From positions 5,952,001 to 6,016,000 of the forward strand of contig CM033741.1 in assembly GCA_019671005.1 (NCBI GenBank): a stretch of DNA of 64,000 nucleotides. Direction: 5' to 3'. Source of the DNA: Hibiscus mutabilis (lineage: Eukaryota; Streptophyta; Magnoliopsida; Malvales; Malvaceae). Under the pieces are notes generated by a model that ran no database searches, was not told the origin of the DNA, and worked only from the letters and a program-made list of their open reading frames with translations. Shown piece after piece: positions 32,868-45,700 of the stretch. Position numbers and translations under genes: made by a program. Position 1 is the first letter of the stretch. The number at the start of each line of letters is the position of its first letter.

Positions 32868-35800
32868 TCATAGTATCCACCATTTCTTCTTTTTCCTGCT
32901 CTCTAGCATCGGTAGTTCTGGATGTAAAACGTAAAACAACATTTATGTCAATACAATTATGAATTATGATTCGTAATAACTCCGCTAAAGATGATAACAA
33001 CTACATGATCTTGTCTGAAGAGAAACAAGAAATCTTGAATACGAGTACATGTCTGGCACAGCACGGGTGAGCTTGCAGAAAACTAAAAACTTCCAGGGGT
33101 ATGTTTTCCATTTTCATCTATGTGAGTATGTGCCACTCGAGTTAAACTAAGAATCGCAATCTAGTTTAAATAACTGCAATTGCTGTGTTTAGGTTTACCT
33201 TCTTCAGGATAAATCGAATTATAGTGCACCTCAGCCCAGAAACTCAAGAAAATAACTGCAAAATCACAAATCATAAACAAGCAAAGTGGAAGTGAGTATC
33301 GAGTGAAGTACATAAAATCAAACATCCAGAACAGCCGTATTGTGCTATTCTCAGTTATCGTTACATGATGGAAATCTCTAAATAACTACATAGTACAATA
33401 ATTTCCAACGAATACAGACAAATTGGACCATGGTGTGAGAAAGAAAATTTGGACCATGGTGTGAGAAAGAAAATCTCGCAAAACTATAACAGCAGTCGAA
33501 GTATATCCACTTCTATATAATTGGGAAACATAAACTGCATACAAATGTAGTTTATATAAAGATCAGGAAGATTAAGGATCCATGAATTCCGCAACCTATA
33601 CTATTCACAAGCATAAAGAACATACATATATACTTTTCTTTTACATATCTAAATTTGTGGATTTTCAGTTTTATACTGCATAAAATATTATATCTGCAAT
33701 AAACAAGCATTATAACTTGAGTGTTGGCCTTGAAATTTTAAAAACCAATTATATACTTGAACATAACCATGATCAAACTATATTATTACCACTTCCAATA
33801 ATAAACCCAAAAAAAAAGAAAAGGATATAAAGCATCAAGATCTTACTTCGTTCAGACTTTTGACAATGTGGAAGGATCTCAATATAACATGTATCCTTAA
33901 ATGAAGTTAATACAAATATCTTTACACCATACTGCAATCAAACAGAAAATTTACATTAGTTATCTATTAAATGATCCAGATCAGAACAAGCAAAACATGG
34001 CATTGCAAAAATAATGCTAGATATGAATGTTAAGTCTTAATTTTGTTAACATATGTCCGTAAAAATCGCTTTTCATAGAAACTCGTCAAGCATACTGTGC
34101 ATGAACCTACAAACCAATTCACTTCACAATTAGCAATTGCCTAGAAAAAAAATAGAAATAAAGTCCATTAGTTTCTAAAATAGAACTTGAAATTGCATGA
34201 TACTATATTTTGTACTGTGAGATATATTTATTACCCAAGGTTAATTCCTTAGAATCTAAGGAATTGGAACGAGACGCAAATTAAATTACTCGGACCCAGG
34301 TGTGTGTCTAACATGGGTATGCGTCCAACACAGATGTGCTCAATTTATTTTCCAAGATTCTCATACATTCGGAACGTCCTTGGAAGTTGGACACGGGTGT
34401 CATACATTGGAATTTCAAGAAAAATAAAGACTTGGAGCAACATAGTCCACAAATTTGTGACCATTTCATGTATCTAGGCAATATGAACAAAACATTGCTC
34501 TCAGATAATTTTCCACCCATTGAAAAGCATTGAGCTCGTTGTGGTCTAGATTCAAGTTCCTGCAATTCAACAGTCACTTGGAAAAAGTGTAGTAAAATAA
34601 CGTTAGAAATTAGAGAGTTTGGAAATTGCATACCAAATCTGCAGCTGCTTGCAATGTAACGTGATCACCCCATTCACCGTTCCTGCTTCATCAATGTAAA
34701 TAACTATAATAAGCATGAAAGTGTTCTTAGAAAGATTCCCAGTAATCTAAGATTCCCAGTAAAAAAATAGAACTGAAATGCAATTTATACTTGATCATTT
34801 TCTTCAAATAGTCACCATAAGCCATTGGAACATAACCCTCGTACATCTCTGAATTCGATTTAAGCTAATGAAATCAACATATCATGTGAAAAAAGAAACA
34901 TAAGATCAACAGATTGAACTATGCACCAAAGAAACTAACTTAGCTAGATAAAGAGGAACTTACAAAAAAGCCAACCAACCTGGTAAACAACTTGCTGCCT
35001 CACAAACTTGTGGTGATCTTGAGAACGGTAAAGTTGATCTGATAAGGAACGAAACTGGAACATATGAAATAAGAGAAGTTACTTACGGTACCAACAAAGT
35101 GGTCTGATAAAAATTACAAGAGATGCTGTGTGGTCATCAAGTTTGCCTTTGTAAAAGTAAAGCATCAATCACTGACAATATTCTAGAGAAAATAAGCCCT
35201 AAACAATGTATCAGAGTTTCATTACTAAATTCCGGTATCAATTCAATTGGAAATTAAAGCCAAATTAAATGGAAACAAGAACTGCAAACTAATCCCTCTA
35301 GTTATATGCAGATATATATGTTTCCGTGAGCTTCAATTTATTGGATGCATAATCTGAGTGACTAATGACCAGAAGAATTACCATACATATTGTCAAGGTT
35401 TCAAAACACAAAAGCTTTTCAACCAAGTACAAAAGAAAAGAGAGGAAGACAAATGAAATTGATTTTTCCACATTTCATTACTTTAGAAGTCTATACAAAC
35501 TTGGGGGCAAACTATTCACATTTCAATACTGAGCATTTTACCACATCCACTAAGTTATGAGCAGTAAAGTGATTGCTAGAAGACCTGATTTCCACCATCC
35601 TAAAATAATTATAAGCAGACACTACAGAATTACCATGAAGATTATAACCAGTAAATTGTTACAAGAAATTCATATTATTACTATTAGAACAAAAAGTTTT
35701 CAATAGAATCTTCATTCAATATGCTCATGTGCCTAATTAAGCCCCCCTTTTATGTTTATGTGTGTGGATCTATATCTCACAAATGCAGAAGAGAAAACAC

Positions 35801-37598
35801 CTGTGCATATTATTATGCAATATGTCGTATCTTTCTACTAGACAAATAAAATGAAAGCCAACCTGACAGTTACCGTCACCTTGAACCTTATTCTCAACCA
35901 GACCATACAACTGCAACCTGAATGGTGAAACAATTAATCCTAAATTAGAATGCTACTAAAATAAAACATTCATAAAAATCAGCAAAATAAGTTAACCTAA
36001 TAACTTTACTGCAAAGGTATTTCTTTTAAGAAAACGGAGAAGTAAAACGAAATGGTGAACCATTGTGGTAAAACAACTTAATCAAGAATATGTTGGCTAA
36101 CAATACTATTGAAAAACGATTGAGGAAAGGGGAAATTACTTTACCAAAATGGACCAATACAAGAGTTGAAACATTTTACAAAATTACAATACCCCCCCCC
36201 CCAAAAGTAAATTTATCATCGGACTATTTTTAAAAGGGAAAAGATGCAAAGGAAATTTCCTAAAATAGGGTTATGAAATTTATTTGCCACAAAATAACAG
36301 TATAAAAAATAGACTAAAATGCCATTAACTATATAAAGGAAATTTTCAAGCCGAACCTATCAAGCAGCCTTTGATGGTCTGAAGTCTCTTCATCAACTGA
36401 TGGTATTTCTCCATTAATTTTAGGTACATGCTGTACAATGCAAATCACAAAAGTAGCGATGTCAACTCTGATTGAACTCATTGCTAAAGAGTTAAAGGTC
36501 ATGAAATCACATCCATAAGCACAACTAAATTTTGCCTTTACTAGTTACATCCATATGCATAGGATAGTGGCAAACCTTGAAACACCTCAAGCAGTACCAA
36601 AAACTCTAACACTAAGTTTATACAAAGAAAATATATCAAGTGAGTTAATTTCAGCATGTGATAAACAGTAATCTTTCCATTCCCACAACATTGTACACCA
36701 CAAAGTATGCACCAACTCCAATAGATTTCATAAAATTCATTAGAAAAATTGGTAATCAATTTGCAGAGTTTGGCAATCATCATTAAAGTAAACATGTTAA
36801 CCACATATTTTTTCAATACATAAGAGAGAAAAAGAAACACATGGGCAAATCCTAACTAAGAAACACAATGAATTCATCAAAATTATAATAAATATAAAAT
36901 CAACTGGATATTGAAAGCAAACCCTAATAAATAACAAAACCTTCCAAGATTGTACTTACGGGAATAGCAACCATGTCATTCAACCTCTTCTCTACTTGAC
37001 CATCAAGAACAGATGACTGATCAATTATATCAATACGCAACATGTCTTCACCAAGAGAAATTTTGTCTCCCATGCCAGAGTCACCACCTTGTTCAAATCT
37101 ACTTATGATAGGATCACCTAAATCCCACTTCCCATGCTTAAGTTCATTTCCACGTCCTTGGTTATGATCTTCTATGATTTGCTGGTCACATTGATCTACA
37201 CAATAGCAACATTTTACATTAGTAAAAGCCAATACAATCATTGAGTCAGAATGGATACTTCAGAAGTTCCTACTACCAGAACTATGTTGTCTTCCTGGAA
37301 GACCAACCCAATCTTGAGCAAGAATGGAATCTTGGCTAGGATTGTTAAATCCGGATGCCTCTGCAGCAGCAAGTTTTGAAAGTTCTTCTTGAAGGGCATG
37401 TGCGATAACCGCATCATTCTCCACATTTACATGTTCAGGTTCAGGTTCTTGATAACCCTCTCTAATATATCCAGATTGACTATCGTCTTTGTCATACTGA
37501 GTGACACTTCCACTGGCACCAGAATGGCTAAATACGCAAACTTGAAGATCTTGTAGACCCCAACGAACAACATCAGGATCTATATCAAATGTAATCAT
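32868..37598 (-). CDS. OTU10: OTU-domain deubiquitinating cysteine protease (AtOTU9/10-like), ten coding exons
   Basis: OTU proteases remove ubiquitin from proteins. Coding exons on the minus strand by my splice model: 37598-37277, 37195-36960, 36430-36357, 35917-35863, 35054-34980, 34864-34791, 34685-34634, 33931-33847, 33255-33199, 32917-32868. They sum to 1,080 nt (359 aa) with all GT-AG introns and phases agreeing. The N-terminal half is acidic with NDAVIAHALQEELSKLAAAE (residues about 68-87), a ubiquitin-interacting-like helix typical of this plant subgroup. The OTU domain starts near residue 210: catalytic Cys about 228 in VQGDGNCQ, catalytic His about 335 in FWAEVHYNSIYP. The tail ends KKKKWWIL. 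Length and architecture match Arabidopsis OTU9/OTU10. A non-coding 5' exon precedes it. An alternative last exon (33117-33083) is possible. Confidence 0.92.
34285..34395. repeat. Dispersed ACTCGGAC-type repeat in an OTU intron
   Basis: ATTACTCGGACCCAGGTGTG here is almost repeated at 41447 (ATTACTCGGACTCAGGTGTG), and both have TTTTCCAAG downstream. A related piece in inverted orientation lies at about 41160-41215. The class is unknown to me; it looks like a short non-autonomous element. Confidence 0.45.
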
Positions 37599-38690
37599 TA
37601 TTAAAATTTATAAGAGAACACCGTCCACGTTCCTAACTGAATTTGTAGACTCCACAAAAGAAATTCTGCAGACAAGAACATAAAGTAAATTAATCACAAT
37701 TAGCACACCATAATATAACCATACAATAACAACAACAACAATAATAATATGCAAAATGTCCAAAGAAACTAACATAATAATTGCTTAACATAGATTCTGG
37801 AAAGAACACAATAACATAAACCTAGAAAACAGAGAAAGCAATCATTGCATGTAAGAACAAAAGGACCAAAAAAATATAACAACAAAAACCTAATTCCATA
37901 TTCCAATTTCTTAAAAAAGGTTTATTCCCAATATAACAATTGCAACAATTATCATTACAAAAAAGGGTTCGATAACACGATGATATTATTGATTTCAATA
38001 AAGGTATAACCATCCATAACCAGTAAAAATTGCTCACGATGATATACAAATATTAGACTATATTTTAATCTCATGGAACTATGCATTGTGATGAATTACA
38101 TATTAACAATTTTGAATAAATTTTTAAATCCAGATTCATGTCTCCATTTCAATTACAATATTGAGATTATATATAATCTAATCAATAGGTTTATTTTTTT
38201 TAACATCTGGAATCAGATTCTTTTCCTCACATCTCTATATTATACTATAAGTTTAAAATTAACAAGAGACTAATCAATTCCACCAGATTTTCTGATGTCC
38301 TTCTTGATTCGATTCTTTCACAGATTATTGAATTAAAATATCATTAATTTCCCTTACATATCTCTACAAATACATGCTTCAAAGGTTCCTATATACAGTC
38401 GCTCTTTTCTCATGCCATCAGAAATTCAATTCATCTTCTAGGTCTCCATGAAACTTACGAATATTTCCAATATCGGAAATTTTAAGGGATATTTAAAAAA
38501 TAAATATATAATTGAACAATGCATGAACAACAAATCAGGAAATAAATATATGGTGAAATTAGGGATTTTAAAATAGAATCATGAAATAAAAATTAATCTT
38601 AAAAAAAGATAAATAATTATTTACAAACCTACCTGAAGAGAATAAAGAGAATGGAAGCCTGGAGGAGAAGCCGAAGCCAAAGCTGAGACC
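37599..38690 (-). other. 5' UTR and leader intron of the OTU gene
   Basis: On the minus strand CTTCAG|GTAGGT marks a donor at about 38634 and TTGTCTGCAG an acceptor ending at 37666, leaving UTR pieces at about 38680-38635 and 37665-37599 around a 0.97-kb intron. The intron is AT-rich and carries no other gene. Confidence 0.6.
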
Positions 38691-38697
38691 TTTATAC
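38690..38697 (-). promoter_or_regulatory. Probable TATA box of the OTU gene
   Basis: Minus-strand GTATAAAGG lies just upstream of the inferred 5' exon. Confidence 0.4.
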
Positions 38698-38885
38698 TTG
38701 TCTTCTTTTGGAGCTTTACCCACCCGATTTCGCGTCAGAGTTCTACTTTTTTAGGTTAAATTACAACCCATGCCATTTAATTATTAGTAAAATCATAAAT
38801 GATTGATCGAATTTTGAAAAGGTACAAAAAAATTATTTTATTTTAAAAGATAAAATGACTTAAATTTCACGATCAATTAATTAAG

Positions 38886-39137
38886 GGGCTTTATTTTGAT
38901 ACACAGCCCGTGTAAAATATTTTTACACAACCCTTCTATAAAATTTAAAATCTAAAACCTTAACCCTAGAACCCTAAATTCTAAACCCTAAACTCTAAAC
39001 CCTAAACACTAAATTCTAACCCTAAACTTTAAATTCTAAACCTCACGACCTAAACCCTAAACTAAACTCATAACCCCTAAATTTAAAAAGTACGTATAAA
39101 CTTTAATTTATACGGACTGTATATCAAACTTTTTCTC
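38886..39137. mobile_element. MULE-type MITE, 252 bp, with telomere-like filling
   Basis: Flanked by identical 9-bp duplications TTAATTAAG (38877-38885 and 39138-39146), the size typical of Mutator-like elements. The inverted ends share TTTGATAYACAGYCCGTRTAAA (38895-38916 against the complement of 39107-39128). Between them lies a run of degenerate CCCTAAA/CCCTAAAC units (38945-39075), the plant telomere repeat motif. Confidence 0.8.
38945..39075 (+). repeat. Degenerate interstitial telomere-like CCCTAAA repeats
   Basis: About twelve units resembling CCCTAAA, CTCTAAA or TTCTAAA, in one orientation, confined to the MITE interior. Confidence 0.75.
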
Positions 39138-39146
39138 TTAATTAAG

Positions 39147-40560
39147 TGACTCGTTTATTTTTTCATAATTTAATAACTACAATAAATTTATGTAACTAAG
39201 TGGCATGTTTGTGAATGTAATTATTTATCCCAATGGGTTTAAAAATATAGATATCAATAAAAAAAGATAATAGGTTTTAACAATTATTAATGAAGAAAAC
39301 TCGAACCTTGATTTAATATATTTTTTTTCCTTCAATTTTCACTATATACTTAAAAAAAATTAAATTTATGTATATCATATTTCTAACTTAAAAAAAACTA
39401 AAAATATATAATTATATTTTTTGTCCTCATGTTTTCTCAAGGTTTTACCTTGACTAATCCGGACCTACTCGCCTCGTACACCTGTTTTTAGTAGGTGAGT
39501 CTTTCAACAGAAAATTTTCTTATAACACAAGACCTCAAACTCGAGACTTATTTAAACTATACTAAACTGCTTACTACTTGAACTAACATGTTGATAAAAA
39601 TATATATTATATTTTAAACAATCATTAGACACATTTAAAAGTCGAACCGTGGTGTCAATTCTGACTCAATTCCTATGCGTCAAACTTTATAGCAGTTTTT
39701 TTAGGAAAAAAAACAAATCAATTTGATACAACTAATTAATAATAATTTTGTATTGTCAATAAAATTCTAATTAGTTGATATTGTTACTATGTAAATGGTG
39801 TATAAGAAAATAAGGAATTTATATTATTATAAGAAAATAAGGAATTTATATTATTTCATTTAAATTTAGATAACAAATTATTTTAAATCAGTATAAAAAT
39901 AGCTTCTAATATATTAAATCAACATGTTTATAAAAAAAATCCACAACCTCCTCTAAATATGTTTAAAAAAACTGCGCTATTTGGATTGATTCAGAATTGA
40001 AATGAATCTGAACATAATATTTAAAAAACTTGATGGGATGAGATCGATTAAAATCGAATAATAACTATAATTTTTTAGGTTGATTCAGCTTGAATTATTA
40101 CTTAATTAGATATTTTTATTTAAATTTAATTATAAAACATAAAAATTGATATTAAAATATCTTAAAAGGAGAGTTTCAAGTTGGAGAAATAAAATCAAAA
40201 CTCAAAGGAGTAATCTTTACCATACAAACCTAACCCAATTAATCGAAAAATGATTAAAAAGGCAACTTTGAAAACTAAATCTAAAACGCAATTGAACAAG
40301 TAACAACGTGTGAACTTGGTACTTAATTCTTTGGCTTATTCAGTTGTTCCTTATCATCTTTACAACTAAAACAGTTGAAACTTGGGGCATTTGTAGGCCA
40401 CCATTAACGGAAGATTGCCAACCGATATTAAAAAAATGGGTCCATGCGTTACTTATTATCCTTGGAAGGGAAACTTAGCAATAAAGAAATGTTGAAAAAG
40501 GGAATTCCGTGACGCATTGCATTACATACTTAAAAAAAACACATTATTCTAACTTATCAC
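39147..40560. other. AT-rich intergenic DNA with a SINE copy
   Basis: No ORF of interest. Apart from the SINE near 39440-39591, it shows a direct repeat of 22 bases at 39806-39855 (ATAAGAAAATAAGGAATTTA twice). Otherwise I see nothing. Confidence 0.5.
39440..39591 (-). mobile_element. tRNA-derived SINE-like copy, minus strand
   Basis: Read on the minus strand: GTTAGTTCAAGTAG (A-box-like), then about 30 bases later AAGTCTCGAGTTTGAGG (B-box-like), then TTGTGTTATA and a pyrimidine-poor body ending CTTGAGAAAACATGAGG. A related copy on the plus strand lies at 44806-44960. Confidence 0.6.
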
Positions 40561-40847
40561 AGATGTCTGCAAATCTAGCTGACTCTTTGCTGGTTTGATC
40601 CATGTAATTGGTCAAATTGGGGGATTGGTTTATATTTAGGGGGAAAAAAGCATACACCTCTGTTAACAAAATACCGAATCGACAGCATTATATTTCGGTC
40701 TCGGAACGATTTTTTTTTCTTGTGAACCAATAAACTCGGTTGAATAACCAGAGTAACCTCAAATGTTTCACTGCTTCACCGGACAGACATTCTTGGTAAG
40801 TTAATGACCGTAGAGGTTTGACGAGTCTTTGAGTTCGATATCGAGCT

Positions 40848-43800
40848 CTAATCTTCAATGGTGTTTCCTCCTTCATCCGACTGCTTTTCTTGTTCTTGTT
40901 GCTCTGCAAAACACAATAATTGACACCAATTAAACAGATTTCGACATTATGTAATCACGGTCAGTCAATTACAGGATAGCACATGATCCCAGAAATTCAA
41001 GCATTCAAGTATAAAATAAAAGTAATATGTCCATGGGGTCTGGGGAATGTCCCTATGTACGTAGCTATGTTGTTCTAACTATGTTTTCTTGAGATATGGG
41101 ATATAAGCTCCAAGGATCCTCAAATATAAGGGAAAAATGGAAAAAATCTAACCATACCCGTATCAAATCCATATCCATACTCGGCACTTACACCCGAATC
41201 CAAGTAAATTAGGCACACAGGACACAGCCTCCCCCCTGTTTGCAAAAGAGGATGTTTCCAGGGTTTGACCCCCTGATTAAGTGTATAGCGACACTAGACC
41301 ATTACACCGTTAAACCATACAACTAAATGTGAAAACTAAAACTCTAAAAAATAAATAAACACCAACTTCATTTTATATTATATTATATTATACATATATG
41401 CATTTTCACACGGTACACAGCTCTTTAACTGGCAAGAAGCTATATTACTCGGACTCAGGTGTGAGTATTAGAATAAAAGTATTTCCCGAGGCGACATGGG
41501 TATCTTCGATTTCTTTTTTCCAAGTTTTACGCATAATTGGAGGGTCATATCCCCATACCCATGTCGAAAAATGTGTCCAACACAAGAGTCAGCTGAAATA
41601 CTTTGAATCCAATCAAACGACATAGCTAATCTGACTTTAAAGGGGACTGGGAGCATGAAACTCATTTTTATGGCTAAAATTATTCCAAGGTTCCCATGAA
41701 AATTGAATCTAATTTGAATAATCTGTATGTGTAGAAGAAAAGAAATAGGTTGATTTGCTTACCCATAAGTTTGAATATTGCCTTCTGTGTGCGCCTTTCA
41801 AGCTTATCGAGCTTCTTCTGCACATCCCTTCGAAGATCCCAGTTCGGTTTCTTCGGAGCAATGTTGACAAATGGATCCTAAAGCATTTGATCCAAAATTA
41901 GAACAAACATATAGAAACACCGTCTTTTGTTAAACATGATATTGAGGATAAACAAGCACCTCTTTTTCTTCGGATGCTGGAGGTGCTGCTGCCACAGGGT
42001 CTTCAAACTTCGGCAGCACGGGAGGAGCAACCTTACCCTCCTGAAGCTGTTTATCATGAGGTACATAATTTCGAAACTTCATGCTAGGGTTACTGCAGAA
42101 CAGAAAAGACAGGGAAGGCACACATGTTAATGATCAGAACTGTCAGTGAAAGAGAAGCAAGCAAACATCCATGGAAACAAACATTCTAAAACTTCATGCT
42201 GAAAACTCCATGGTACGAAAAAAGACCAGCAGCTAAGTAGTACGTTTTGATGATTGAAATTTTGGTTCAAGGACAGTAAACAAATAACCCTTTTAATATA
42301 AGTTCTGTAATTCATCTTGGTACAAGTAAACTACAAATGCCTAAATTTATTTAGATTTACGGTTAGGTTGGAAAGTGAAGAGAATGGAGGAAGAACAGTG
42401 TTGTTCATTTTTCAAGAATTTTTCAGGAAGGCAATGAATAACAAGGGTTGCCCATCTGAACAATATCCTACAATCCCGCATTTGTTCAACGAGAAATCAG
42501 AAGGATAGGAAAATTTTCTCCAGAACTTTATGTTAACCCCATTCCTACTACACTAGCAAGCATACACCTTGGAATAGAATTTCCCATATCCGCCCAACTT
42601 CTCATCTTTCTTAACAAGCAAAACCTCTTGGAACGAAGGCAAACTCGGGTCCTTTCCACCACACAACCAAAAGCCTTCCTTACCTTCCTCTTTTTCCAAA
42701 TTATCCGTAGAAAGGAAACCTTAGCCTCTCCTTGCTCTTCTAGTTCTCAAAAGGACACCCAAAACCAGCAAGCAGCTTCACATGGAAGTAATTTTTCACG
42801 CTAAGTCCCAGTTGGTGCCGTAAGCAAGCGACCAATCCATATCCCAATATCTTAGTACTTGAATCAAGCAGCTCGCAAGCCTAACTGAGCTGCTTACTTT
42901 TTCAAGATCATATGTATATTTTATTTAATACTCCAACCAGGGATTTAAATAGCGCTCCGCTAACGCGATAGCGGCCACAAAATTGCGGTCGCGCAGCCGT
43001 CCGAAAACGCAATCGGAGGAAATCACGGTGTGCAACGAAATCACGTCGATAACGGTCCGTCGCGGACGTAATATAACGGTATAGCGGTAATAACGGGACG
43101 CTATCCCCGTTTTCAGACCAATCGCGGATGGTTCGTCGAAGGTTTTTTGGCTTGAATCTCGTTAACGACCGACGGGAGGAGAAATGGTTGATAGGGGTTT
43201 GCTCAGGACGGGACGATGAGTTGAATGGTGCATGTGGTGCATTTCACGGGCAGTGAATAGTTGGTGGCCGGAGATGAAAATGGGGAGGAGGAGAATGTTG
43301 CAGAGAATGGGCGGGAGAGAAAGCGCGGAAGATGAAGTTAAAGGATTAAAAAGGGTAAACTTTAAGGAAGATTTTTAGTTTAATTAAGATGTTTTGTTTT
43401 ATTCCATTTTCATTTAAGTCCTCAAATCCATAATGAAACTTCTAATTGAGTCTCTAAGTCTTATTTCCTTTCAATTAAATTCTTTTATAAGTGTTGAAAA
43501 ACACTCTAAAAATCATTAAAAGTAACTTTTTTATATTTATAATTAAATTCTCCTATTGTTTATATTTACCTTGATCATTTTTTTTAATTTAGGTATTGAT
43601 TAGTAGAACAAATATATATATATATATATTATTCTTGATTTTGCCGGTGGAAAAGAACTCTTTGTTAAAATCGTAAGGAATTTAATCTCCTATATCACAA
43701 TTATAATAGATATTTTTTAATCCATTTTAATTTATTTATGTTCATTTTTGTTTAGAAAATACTCTAAATATCATTAAAAATAACTTTTTATAATTATAAT

Positions 43801-44586
43801 TATTATTATTATTATGTTTTTCACTAAGTTGTGCAGATTTAAAAAAAAAATCAGGACCGCGGCACCCGCAATGACCGCAATAGCTTCCTTTATGTCCGCA
43901 ACTGCGATAACCGTGACGCGACCGAAATTGCGACCGCAAATGCTATTTAAATCCCTAACTCCAACGTGTGTGTATAAAATATTTTTTTTAAAAAAATAAA
44001 CAATCCAACATAATCAAGACTAATAAAGTTGAAATCGAAAGAACTGTCGAGGATCGAGTTTCTAGCATAGTGTTTCTACTCAGCTCGAGTCATTTAAACC
44101 CTAGGTGCATTAGTCAATTTTAACTATGAATCATGATATTCCTTTACCCTTAGTCCAAAACAGCCATTTTTCACAAGATAAACAAAACCCATCATGAAAC
44201 CAGTTGTTATAACATAGTTCATATTAAATTATGCTAAAGTAGAAAGGAGAAAATAACAATTTATGGGTTGGAAATTAAACAGAATATGTAAGCTTTTTCA
44301 TGCTACTTCTATACCCATAGTCCAAAACAGCCATAACTCCAGAAGATGAAGAAAAACCCATTATTAAAAATAATGCATATTAATTTTATGCTAATAAACA
44401 AAGAAAATTAAGAAAATAAATATTACGTGTTTACTCTTCTTCATTAGTTTCATCCGTTTGATTCTCAGAAGCTTGAGCAGAATCTTCATCTGGGGCATTC
44501 AGTAGCTCCTGAGCTGTTTTAAGAGCCTTTAGTCTCTCTCGACGCGACGCAGCTGCTTGTTCTATGGATTCCTCTTCGGTAGCCAT
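40848..44586 (-). CDS. CCDC12: CCDC12 / Cwf18 pre-mRNA splicing factor, four exons
   Basis: A small component of the spliceosome (Cwf18 family, acting in the nucleus with the activated complex). Exons on the minus strand: 44586-44435, 42092-41960, 41877-41763, 40903-40848, all with GT-AG introns; they sum to 456 nt (151 aa) in phase. It begins MATEEESIEQAAASRRERLK; the family core is RRERLKALKTA near residue 16, then MKFRNYVPHDKQL (about 56-68) and IAPKKPNWDLRRDVQKKLDK (about 101-120), followed by RRTQKAIFKLM. It ends in an acidic tail, GGNTIED. Human CCDC12 has the same order and similar length. Intron 1 is 2.3 kb because it contains a hAT element. Intron 3 contains a SINE. No disruption is seen. 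Confidence 0.92.
41215..41330 (-). mobile_element. Au-like SINE in intron 3 of CCDC12
   Basis: Minus strand: TTAACGGTGTAATGG (A-box region), then GGGGGTCAAACCCTGGAAAC (B box) followed by TCCTCTTTTGCAAACAGGG and GGAGGCTGTGTCC. This is the order of the Au SINE family that is widespread in angiosperms. Confidence 0.6.
42938..43957. mobile_element. Non-autonomous hAT transposon, 1,020 bp, in intron 1 of CCDC12
   Basis: Flanked by identical 8-bp duplications ACTCCAAC (42930-42937 and 43958-43965), the size typical of hAT. The inverted ends read YAGGGATTTAAATAGC, followed on both sides by CG-rich GCGGTCGC-type sequence. The interior has a purine- and G-rich block (43150-43340), an AT microsatellite (43612-43629) and no transposase. 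On the host minus strand the splice sites of intron 1 lie outside it. Confidence 0.88.
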
Positions 44587-44805
44587 ATATCGCCGGCTTC
44601 AGTTGAGTAATTGGGGTTTCTCTTGTTTAAATAGGATTACTTGATTTAAACTTCTGACCGAGTTTTATTGGGCCTTTAAACCAGTCCAAACACTAAAACC
44701 GAGTGTGTCAATTTGATTTCCATTACTTGGTCCGTTTAGGAAATCATTATAGTTTTTAATTGACAGCAGATTATATTAATTAATATTATATTGTATTAAA
44801 TAATG

Positions 44806-44960
44806 AGGTTAGTTCAAGTGGTAAATAGTTTGGTATCTTTTAAGTAGGTCTCGAGTTTGAGTTATTGTGTATACAAAAAATTTTCGCTGAGAGATTTCCC
44901 CACCAAAACTAGTTGTGCGATGCGGTTCAGTTCGAATTAGTCAGAGAATGTGGTGAGCCA
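44806..44960 (+). mobile_element. tRNA-derived SINE-like copy, plus strand
   Basis: GGTTAGTTCAAGTGGT (A box) and AGGTCTCGAGTTTGAGT (B box) are about 40 bases apart, followed by TTGTGTATACAAAAAATTTTC and a body shared with the minus-strand copy near 39440-39591. No obvious target duplication was found. Confidence 0.6.
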
Positions 44961-45441
44961 AATCCATCTAATAATTTTTCGTCAAAGTGATTGATATAAT
45001 TAACATGTATTTGATAGTTGTTTGCTTATTTGAATAAACAAAATAACATGCAAAGATGTAATTAAATCTAATAATTTATTGATTATCAATATTTGATATT
45101 TATATTTGTAATAAATTATGTTATAATTAATTTAAATAGGAAAAGTTGTAAGATATTTTAAATTTTAATGATGAAACAACATAAATATCTTTGGTAACTC
45201 GGCCTTTTGGTATATTTTAATTATAGTATATATACTATCGATTTTAATGATATTGTCCCTTCAGAGACATCCGATGAAATTAGAAGGAAACAAATTTTAA
45301 TGGTATTGATAACGGTAGAAAATTTTAAAAATAACGTTAAAGCCAACTAACTTGAAGTCAATTCACTTATTTCAGTTTTCTGTTTAACCGTACTACAAAA
45401 CCGATCAAGTTTACACCTCCAAGGTATCCAAGCACAATAAT

Positions 45442-45700
45442 AGGAAAAATTATTATATGATCTTGGCTCACCACATGATTTATGATCTTGTCCACTAATA
45501 ACTAGTTAACTATTATTTTTCATATCATTTTTTCTAAAAATGAATCTTTACTTTTTTATACCATATAAATAAAGAGTAAGTGATTACATAGAAATTGATT
45601 ATGAATAGATTAGTGCCATAAAAAATATTAGTTAACTAATTTTTAATGGATGAGAACTATAAATGACGAGATGAACCGGGTCTGTAAAATAATTTCTCCA
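45442..45700. mobile_element. MITE-like unit with imperfect inverted ends
   Basis: Left GGAAAAATTATTATATGATC and the complement of the right end GGAGAAATTATTTTACAGAC match over about 45 bases with gaps, including CATGATTTAT/CGTCATTTAT. The flanks AATAATAG and AGTAATAG agree at 7 of 8 positions. Class uncertain. Confidence 0.5.

Noticed and set aside
33083..33117. Final coding exon of the OTU gene ending GKHTPGSF
   Set aside because: It splices in phase, but the exon at 32917-32868 gives the basic KKKKWWIL tail I expect for the family, so this is at most an alternative end.
36541..36840. 99-aa minus-strand ORF with hydrophobic segments
   Set aside because: It lies entirely in an intron of the OTU gene, has no family resemblance and no splice support.
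38945..39075. Interstitial telomere array as evidence of a chromosome fusion
   Set aside because: The repeats are confined between inverted ends with 9-bp duplications, so a transposed MITE explains them better.
40688..40909. 73-aa minus-strand ORF at the end of CCDC12
   Set aside because: It reads the last exon in the wrong frame; the spliced frame ends after 18 codons at 40848.
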